Shown here in pieces: positions 57,585 to 64,000 of a stretch of DNA of 64,000 nt. Each line of letters begins with the position of its first letter. Position 1 is the stretch's first letter. A program made the position numbers and the translations under genes. Source of the DNA: Perkinsus marinus ATCC 50983 (taxonomy: Eukaryota > Perkinsozoa > Perkinsida > Perkinsidae); the NCBI RefSeq assembly GCF_000006405.1, contig NW_003210279.1, forward strand, positions 67,172-131,171. The letters are read 5' to 3'. Below the pieces are notes generated by a model. That model had not been told where the DNA came from, did not search any database, and worked only from the letters and a program-made list of their open reading frames with translations.

Positions 57585-59351
57585 ATGTCAGCCGCTCGAG
57601 CATGCTCACGTCAAGAAGAATCTTCACTACCTTTTTCATCTGTCTCTCATCATCCTACGTCCGCTTCTGACACTCAGGAGTGGTTTTTGGATGGACCTGT
57701 GGCATCAATGATAGTCGCTTATTTGCCGGAGCCAGTGCGGTCGTGGGAGACTTTGACGTGTGTGTGCAAGTCGTGGGCGGCCCGGCTTATCAACTGTCGA
57801 GATACGGCTAGTGAGCGAGCTAGATGTCCTATGAGCGTTTCGTTGCGGCCTCGAATTTGGCACGCACTGCTTCTTGATGAGGATATAATGACGAGGAATA
57901 TCGAGGAGGATTCGATGGCTTATTATGATTCGTGTTGGCGAGCCTCTGCAGAGGAGGGGGGTAGTAGTGTTGCTGGTCAAGTTTGGCGCGATGTTGTGCG
58001 TACCGAGCCGTGCGCGAGTTGTGTTAGCTGTTTCCATCATCGCCTTTGGAGAGTACTCATGGCGACCTCAGAGAGGCTCAAGTCGGTGGGGTACTGCCAA
58101 GGGATGAATTATGTGGTTAGTGTTCTATTGAAAGTTAACTATAGGAAAATTGGAATGGTACGCAAACGCAGTGATGATAGTGAGGACGAGGATCAGCTGT
58201 GTGTTGAGGAGGCGGCTCATAAGTGGGGAGAGGCCGTAGACTGTCAGGCGTGTCCAGTAGATGAGCCTGAGGTCATGACTTTCCGGAGCGCTGTTTCGCT
58301 GCTGGTGCGGTATCAGATGGTGAGAATGTTCGAGTTGAGTGACAGGTTTCGACTTTCTCTATGGACGTTTGACCGTCTTCTCGAGGCCTCGTTGCCGAGG
58401 GTTTACGCTCTGCTGAGGGCGGCTTTTGACGGTCTGGGAGTCCCCACGTCATTTTATGCATCGTCGTGGTTCCTTACGTTGTTCGCATCGGATTTGCGAG
58501 ATGAGGAGGAGGCTAGTGAGAGAATCTTGGATATGTTTTTGAGTAGAGGGTGGAAGGCAATTCACCGTATTGGACTGGTCATGATGGAGGCGGCTTTCGT
58601 TGGAGACGATTTCAGTCAACTAGAATCGACTGATGGTAACGATTTACTCATGCTGAAGTTGAAGTGCCTCCCTGGCATAGTCATCAGCGAACTCACAGTG
58701 GAGGAAGTTTTGCGGCGCAGTGAGGATTCTTATGGTTGGGTGTCTACTAGGTTGCTCGGAATGCTGGAGAATGCAGCTCAAGTCGAAGGAGGCGCTCGAC
58801 TGGTTCTGTCCCGAACACAAGGCTTTGAAGTACCTCTTAGTGGTACGCCGGAGAGTGGAGGCACTTCTAGCAATTATTGCTCTCGAGGCCGCTCTGAGAG
58901 TGTGACAGGCCAGAGCCACACCGGCTGGGCTATTGTTGCTGATGCTCTCCCTGAGCATCAGTTCAAGTTGGATCCTGACGATGACTTCGATCGAGACATC
59001 TTTGATAGTGTTGGGTCTAAGAAGAGCTCTGGTCGGTGGTCGTTTAAGAAACGAATATCGACTCGAAAAGCTAAGAAGATTTTGGGCAAGTTGTCCCGCA
59101 GTCGATCCGGCAAGAGCCCGCGTGGCACATATCATGTGGTTCGGTCGGAGATGCTGCATGAGGAGGACAATGGTGATGACAGCTCCCCGGAGCGTTTGAG
59201 ACGGGCGAGCAGGGTCCTCCCAGTTGATTCCAGCCCGAGTCATGATTTCGCGAATGAGAGTGTGGACCAGTTGCGGAACAGTGACAAGAAGAAGAAGCAC
59301 AGTTGGAAGAAGAATCCGTTCAAGAAGAAAAACTCGGCCAATCATACTTAA
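57585..59351 (+). CDS. F-box / TBC-domain protein (putative Rab GAP)
   Basis: Single-exon 588-aa frame. Residues about 35-70 resemble an F-box (VASMIVAYLPEPVRSWETL then CVCKSWAARL). Residues about 88-360 form a TBC domain: LRPRIWHALL, the arginine-finger motif VWRDVVRTEP, the glutamine-finger motif VGYCQGMNYV, and later FYASSWFLTLFASDL and RILDMFLSRGWKAIHRIGL. Both catalytic fingers are present, so GTPase-activating activity toward a Rab is likely. The combination suggests a Rab GAP tied to SCF ubiquitin ligase, but that is inference. An acidic insert follows the Q-finger (KRSDDSEDEDQ). The C-terminal ~150 residues are basic and Ser-rich (KKRISTRKAKKILGKLSRS) and end KKNPFKKKNSANHT. Intronless in a region where introns are common. 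Confidence 0.9.
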   Translation: MSAARACSRQEESSLPFSSVSHHPTSASDTQEWFLDGPVASMIVAYLPEPVRSWETLTCVCKSWAARLINCRDTASERARCPMSVSLRPRIWHALLLDEDIMTRNIEEDSMAYYDSCWRASAEEGGSSVAGQVWRDVVRTEPCASCVSCFHHRLWRVLMATSERLKSVGYCQGMNYVVSVLLKVNYRKIGMVRKRSDDSEDEDQLCVEEAAHKWGEAVDCQACPVDEPEVMTFRSAVSLLVRYQMVRMFELSDRFRLSLWTFDRLLEASLPRVYALLRAAFDGLGVPTSFYASSWFLTLFASDLRDEEEASERILDMFLSRGWKAIHRIGLVMMEAAFVGDDFSQLESTDGNDLLMLKLKCLPGIVISELTVEEVLRRSEDSYGWVSTRLLGMLENAAQVEGGARLVLSRTQGFEVPLSGTPESGGTSSNYCSRGRSESVTGQSHTGWAIVADALPEHQFKLDPDDDFDRDIFDSVGSKKSSGRWSFKKRISTRKAKKILGKLSRSRSGKSPRGTYHVVRSEMLHEEDNGDDSSPERLRRASRVLPVDSSPSHDFANESVDQLRNSDKKKKHSWKKNPFKKKNSANHT

Positions 59352-59938
59352 TCGCTTGATATTATATTCGTACTATTTTACAGGCTTGTAGTACTTAGTG
59401 TTCCGTTGTATGTTTTCGCGTGATTAGTGTCTTGTAGCATCTCTTTCTGTCTTTATAGAGTTGTGTTGACGAATTCAATGGTTGGTGACTCGGAACGTTG
59501 TGTAAGCGTTACACATCACTGGGTTGGGGACAGCCTCCATGTGGTTGTCCTATAACGTGATGTGTCTCTGAACTCGACATAAGAAGAGGAGAGGGAAAGA
59601 GAGAAGCAAACGGAACCACTTGTAAAGCTAAAGGGGTGCACGCATACACATGTGCGTGACTGCGAAGCTGTCTCTTTCATAGACTACACTCCGATCAAAG
59701 TTTACAGGTATAGAACATCAACAGGATGGATCGAATGTGTATTATTCAAGTAGAAGTGGACAATTTATGGAGGAAGAATTGCTTCAGTTTTAGCGTTTTA
59801 GTTGATGTATGGCGGAGCTCGATGTAGCGCAGGTTTCGCGTTGGTGTGAAAGCCTCGCTCCAGCGGTTGGAAGTGATCTGGCAAAGAAAATCAGTGAGTA
59901 TGTGGCAAGGAAGCAGGTAGTATGTTTGAAAATTCATC
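59352..59938. other. intergenic, nothing recognised
   Basis: 3' flank of the TBC gene and 5' flank of the tRNA-Leu-like sequence. A weak inverted repeat ACACATCA/TGATGTGT spans 59511-59566. Confidence 0.5.
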
Positions 59939-60089
59939 GACAGTTTGGCCGAGTGGTCTAAGGCGCTGGCTTAAGGCGCCAGTGGCTCATCATTTAGCCC
60001 TCGCCAGAGGGCTAAATATTCCCCCCCGAAGGGGGGGTTTACCCCCTGGGAGGGAAAATGGGGGAAATGAAATTCCTTCGCAACTGTCA
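59939..60089 (+). tRNA. tRNA-Leu (AAG)-like gene interrupted by a hairpin-rich insertion
   Basis: Acceptor GACAGTT (59939-59945) pairs perfectly with AACTGTC (60082-60088). The D arm GCCGAGTGGTCTAAGGC and anticodon stem CTGGC/GCCAG, with loop TTAAGGC (anticodon AAG, 59973-59975), match eukaryotic tRNA-Leu. From the variable arm to the T arm the sequence is abnormal: about 65-75 extra bases containing three consecutive hairpins, ATTTAGCCCTC/GAGGGCTAAAT, CCCCCCC/GGGGGGG and CCCCC/GGGGG. A normal T-arm with box B (GGTTCRAnnCC) is missing; only a remnant GAAATTCCTTCGC precedes the acceptor. The position is not that of a normal tRNA intron. Probably a pseudogene caused by insertion, unless the insert is removed. 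Confidence 0.55.
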
Positions 60090-60947
60090 AGTATGAGTAG
60101 TCGGGCAAAATCAATGGTAGTTTGTTCTTGACGAGCCGGCTAAATACTATCATTTGTCCTATGATTTGGTCGGAGAGGCCTACAATTATAATGGCTTGGC
60201 TGTCAAGTTGCTAGGGCTAATTGCCGTGATTGACCCTACCTCGTTTTCTGTGTCTGACTGGCACTGTCAGTCGTAGTGATAATTTGACGCAGACTTTGTT
60301 CTTTTTCCCCTACTACTTGTGTCGTCAATTCGTAGTATTTGAATTATTAATTGTCCGACAACGTACACGCAAGATATCAATCAGTGTCCAGAGGAAGGTG
60401 GAAAGGGGTCGGGAATTTTAACAGTGAGCTTCTAGAGCCTTGATAATTCTTTTGAAAATTTCTTGAAAACGAAGCATATTATGATCGTTGATAATTCAAC
60501 CCTGCGGAGTTTGGCAGCCCAGTTGCATGTTTTGGCATGTTTAATCATAATAGATAATACAGTATCCGAAATGATGGATACTCTAGATATGGTAATCATA
60601 CTCTGTCCAAGCGAAAATAGCGGTTCATAGTTTTAATTAGGTGAGCTCTATAAATTAGTGTTGGGGGTCCGAGACTCCCGCTGCAGAGTGCATCACGTTG
60701 AGATAGTCTTGATGCACTTGTTTACTGACGGTCATGAACCTTGTATCGTGATAATACAAGCCTTGTATTACAAGGACTAAGACATCGCTTGTGGAAGGGG
60801 CCAGTGATGACCCATCATCGTGATAGGATGATTTTACCATTTTAACTCTTCTGCCTTGGGATAGTCTTGCACGATTATAATTGACTCACACAAGACGGAC
60901 AAAGATTTAGGAAGTATACATGATCTGCGCCCCAAAACCAGAGGTTT
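60090..60947. other. intergenic, nothing recognised
   Basis: No gene. Small inverted motif around 60755-60770 (CAAGCCTTGTATTACAAGG). Confidence 0.5.
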
Positions 60948-61024
60948 CCCCATGATAACCGCACTGTTGTTCGAGACGACAGTTGAGACACGCCCAAAAC
61001 GGGCTGCTCGCGGATAATCATGGG
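60948..61024 (+). repeat. 77-bp terminal-inverted-repeat element, copy 1
   Basis: Starts CCCCATGATAACCGC and ends GCGGATAATCATGGG, i.e. imperfect terminal inverted repeats. The interior has ACTGTTGTTCGAGACGACAGT, itself a hairpin. Confidence 0.75.
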
Positions 61025-61114
61025 TGCCACCCACAGACTACATTCCTCGGAAAAAGTAATGACACAACTTGTGTCATTGCTTGTGTCACACAAGCCTTCG
61101 AGCCAAGAGGCTCC

Positions 61115-61188
61115 CCCATGATAACCGCACTGTCATCAGAGACGACAGTTGAGACACGCCCGCGAGGGCTGCTCGCGGTAACCATGGG
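61115..61188 (+). repeat. 74-bp terminal-inverted-repeat element, copy 2
   Basis: Same ends (CCCATGATAACCGC and GCGGTAACCATGGG) and same interior (ACTGTCATCAGAGACGACAGT, then GAGACACGCCC) as the copy at 60948. The two are about 165 bp apart in direct orientation. Confidence 0.75.
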
Positions 61189-61204
61189 TACCACTCATCC
61201 GGTG

Positions 61205-62494
61205 TTAATCGACATCGGGAGCTGCATCATTTTGGTTGGCCTTACGCTTTGGACGCCTCTTACCAGCATAGCGTTTACCAGATGGCCTAGCTCGCCGATG
61301 GCGTTTGCCGGCACTGAACGATGGGAACGTCGAAGCTGTTATCGAGTTCAGCTGAGACGTGAAGGCACGGTTCATGAGACGCAACCAACCACTATCATGC
61401 TCTCGCAATGCCTCGATATCAGACAAGTGTTTGACCTGACCCAAATATTCACGCCAGCTTAGTCGATCTGATTGGAACGATGAGCTTGAAGCTGGATCCT
61501 GGAGAGTCCTGAGTGGAGCATGCCCTCGTACGGCTTCATCAAAATACTCAGCGATACCAGTAGGATAATCAGGTCCCATGCTGATTCTCACAATAAGGAC
61601 GAAGCAGAGTGCTGCAGTAACAAAATCATAGCACTGATAGATTGCGAAAGATAACAATGCTTCCAGCGTATTCCCCTTCTCTTCGTCAGACGAGATATCG
61701 GCATATGTCCCTGGATCCATCTCGAACCCATCCTCTTCTCGCGGTGCACCACGAAATATACTATCAAATAGTATGGCCCATGTTCCATTATCGATACTGT
61801 AGAAAACGGGCGCAGATCTCCGTCGACTACGTGTCCACATATTACTATTCACCCGTAAACAAGAGAAAATATAGTCTGTCACGAATTGCATACCACAATG
61901 CTGCTCGGACAGTTTTTTATGACGCAACCTAGGACAATTCCGGTCAATTTGACTCACAATCGGGTAGTGCGAGGCGAGCACACTTTCATCTATACTACCA
62001 GGAGTACATCCACGTAGCCACCATGCCAGAACGTCGAGTAGACCGTCCTTCTGCCAGGGAATCACATTTTTGACCAATATAAAAAGACGATGCCTTATGG
62101 CACCAGCAATCCTCTCGTTAGAGTAGTGTTGCAGTCGTTTGATGAAACTGCTCACAAAAACCAGAAAGGGAACCTTCTCCCACCCTTCAGGCGACTCTTC
62201 AATATCAGGAAAAAAAGTGAAGTCTCGCCACTCTGGTTCTTCGGCATATATGAACGCGTCGGGGGTATCGTAGTTGCGTTCACTGGCAGCGGAGCTGCTA
62301 GCTTTCTTCAAAATCCCAACCGAGATGCTTACAGCCAGATGTAGCATACTCAGGAGGAGCTGCAAGCTTCTGGAATACACACCATCGTTGCCTGTATTAT
62401 TTTGCCAGTTAGATAAACGGTCGATTAAGCGTTCAGTCACGCTGCTCATATCAAAGGGAACGAACGAGGATACTCTGAAATAGATAAAATGCAA
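61205..62494 (-). CDS. Unknown protein with basic C-terminus
   Basis: Single-exon frame of 429 aa; no family recognised. A second in-frame ATG at 62449 (MSSVTERLIDRLSNWQ) may be the true start, because the first 15 residues look untranslated. Mixed helical content with hydrophobic stretches (SLQLLLSMLHLAVSISVGIL; DFVTAALCFVLIVRI) that are too polar at the edges to be clear membrane segments. The C-terminal 35 residues are strongly basic (GKRHRRARPSGKRYAGKRR then PKRK), suggesting nuclear or nucleic-acid association. An acidic run DISSDEEKG lies mid-protein. The 3' end is 17 bp from the small TIR element at 61115-61188. Confidence 0.6.
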   Translation of the reverse strand: MHFIYFRVSSFVPFDMSSVTERLIDRLSNWQNNTGNDGVYSRSLQLLLSMLHLAVSISVGILKKASSSAASERNYDTPDAFIYAEEPEWRDFTFFPDIEESPEGWEKVPFLVFVSSFIKRLQHYSNERIAGAIRHRLFILVKNVIPWQKDGLLDVLAWWLRGCTPGSIDESVLASHYPIVSQIDRNCPRLRHKKLSEQHCGMQFVTDYIFSCLRVNSNMWTRSRRRSAPVFYSIDNGTWAILFDSIFRGAPREEDGFEMDPGTYADISSDEEKGNTLEALLSFAIYQCYDFVTAALCFVLIVRISMGPDYPTGIAEYFDEAVRGHAPLRTLQDPASSSSFQSDRLSWREYLGQVKHLSDIEALREHDSGWLRLMNRAFTSQLNSITASTFPSFSAGKRHRRARPSGKRYAGKRRPKRKANQNDAAPDVD

Positions 62495-64000
62495 TATCTT
62501 CGATAACTTTCGATTCGAAAAATACCGTCTACGTGGAGACGAAAGAGCATCGTATATATAATGCTTTAAGCGCTTTAACGCTTTTAAAGCGTCGCTTTAA
62601 TATAATGCTCTAATAGCTGACTATCTAGACATGGTACTGAGCCCTGATCTACACTCTAAGGCCCTGAGTGCCGATGAACGTGTTTGTGCTGAGAAGACAA
62701 TGAAGATTGTGCGCCATTGCTGCGTTGTCTCCTCCTGTGGCGGGAAAATAGCCCACTTGCGGACGACCCTCTCACAGGCTCATCGTATTCAGTAATACCA
62801 ATTCGTTGAATTCGTTACGGCTCATTCGGGCCTTTTCCCTCATTACCACACGAAAGACCCTTACATTGATTTCTCACGTCACCACGTGACTCATGTGACG
62901 TGAGCACATGTCTCTGGGCGCCACGAACGATTATGTGATGGCTGGGCGAAGGGCCTTTTTAACGCTATCAGAGGATCTTTTTGTCTTTCTTGGCTGCATG
63001 TCTTTCTTGGCTGCATGGATGGAGTTGAAGATTTAACCCAAATAATATGCCCAAAACTCACTTGAAAACAACACATACCGGTCAGAAATTGACTCGTAAC
63101 TTGAGATTCGTAATGGTGACCAAAGAGAACACATCAGATGCTGTGCTCCATAATTTGTGAAAAGAAAAGATTGATATGACGACTGACGGCTTGTAGACCA
63201 CAGCTTCGAGTACAGGAGCTTCTCTCATCTGGATGCGATGAACGTTGTCCTAGTGATAAACCATGGCCTTACTATATTGAATACGAAGCAGTAGATCAGA
63301 GAATTCGCAGGGCCCGACTCCAGGGGCTGAGTAGGCCGAGCCGGATTCATCAGAAGGGAGTGTGATTCTCAGAACCTGTTAAACAAGAGACTACAAAGGC
63401 TATGAAGAACAGCACGCTGTGATATTACTGAAAAACAACTTCGAACTCACCTGAAAATCCCTGACTGGAACTATACTTCCATATCTCCTGTCGCACTGGG
63501 CAGTGCCAGTTGAGTCATACTCTTAATAAGGGCTGCTCGCAACGAATTATGAGGCAGGAGTAATAGCAATCAGGGATTCCAGGCTATGATTCAGCAATGA
63601 TGTTAACCATCTCTCACTTATCCAAATCTACAACAAACGGAACCAATTTGTATGATAAGAAGAAGCCGCACATGGCCTACCAATTTCAGCGCTTGATGAT
63701 TGCTCATGCTGCGTAGAGCACTTGAGTGTTCTTGCATTATTTCGGCATCTTGCTCGATCACTCTCCAGGAGCTTCTTTACAATATCTCCACTCTCGCACC
63801 ACACCTCGAAGGGAGGATCGTGAACAGGACAGTGGCGATAAAGAGCTCTATTCTTGCCCACTGCTCGAGGATGGAAACGATGCTCGTTCTGGACGTCGTC
63901 ATAATTCAAGCTGCCACGACTGCACTTTTCTTTTTTTGCCGTTCTCTCAGCGAACAACTGAGGTAGGATATCCCTATCGAATGCAGTCAAGTCGGGGTAC
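62495..64000. other. right end of window, no firm gene
   Basis: A palindromic AAGCGCTTTAACGC/TTTAAAGCG block lies at 62563-62610. An open frame 63990-63628 on the minus strand (120 aa, starting MTAFDRDILPQLFAERT) may be an exon of a gene that continues past the window. No family recognised. Confidence 0.35.

Overview
The window is nuclear DNA of a unicellular eukaryote. Genes are split by many short GT-AG introns (mostly 40-130 nt) with the standard genetic code. Two nuclear-type tRNA sequences, a eukaryotic primase subunit, an F-box/TBC protein, a BED-finger hAT transposase and a PHD/ePHD protein all fit. An alveolate, most probably a Perkinsus-like protist, is my best guess; this is inference, not proof.

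Layout. 0.6-1.5 kb: GPKOW-like splicing protein. 1.7-3.7 kb: decayed hAT transposase. 4.3-5.1 kb: four-exon unknown gene with a His-rich tail. 5.7 kb: tRNA-His. 8.2-10.6 kb and 14.2-18.3 kb: two paralogous genes (FYVE-like zinc finger, C2 domain, C-terminal membrane hairpins) in direct orientation, separated by a second, nearly complete hAT element (11.4-13.5 kb). 19.3-21.4 kb: putative CW-zinc-finger gene. 23.9-27.2 kb: 12-exon MFS transporter. 27.8-29.8 kb: PHD/ePHD protein. 30.1-33.3 kb: DNA primase small subunit. 35.3-39.0 kb: Cys-rich ORF and a copper P-type ATPase. 39.9-50.3 kb: a large inverted repeat whose 4-kb arms each carry a complete ankyrin-NAD-glutamate dehydrogenase gene, with a secreted-protein gene in the 2.3-kb spacer. 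51.1-52.3 kb: two-RRM protein. 52.8-56.2 kb: probable coiled-coil gene full of microsatellite and short mobile repeats. 57.6-59.4 kb: F-box/TBC protein. 59.9-60.1 kb: tRNA-Leu interrupted by hairpins. 61.2-62.5 kb: unknown basic-tailed protein.

The gene models for the two C2 paralogs, the MFS transporter, the RRM protein and the 4.3-5.1 kb gene were assembled by hand from splice sites; the exon lengths of each sum to a multiple of three with every junction in frame, which supports them. Most neighbours are unrelated in function, as expected for a eukaryote.

The most unusual structure is a 50-53 bp satellite family with a shared core (GGGGCAACTATGCCACC or its complement). It forms three arrays, two of them demonstrably inside introns and both reading in the same orientation relative to transcription. 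Other points of interest are the mosaic divergence of the GDH palindrome, the hairpin-interrupted tRNA-Leu, a 39-bp multiplication of a C2 intron/exon junction, and several short terminal-inverted-repeat families.
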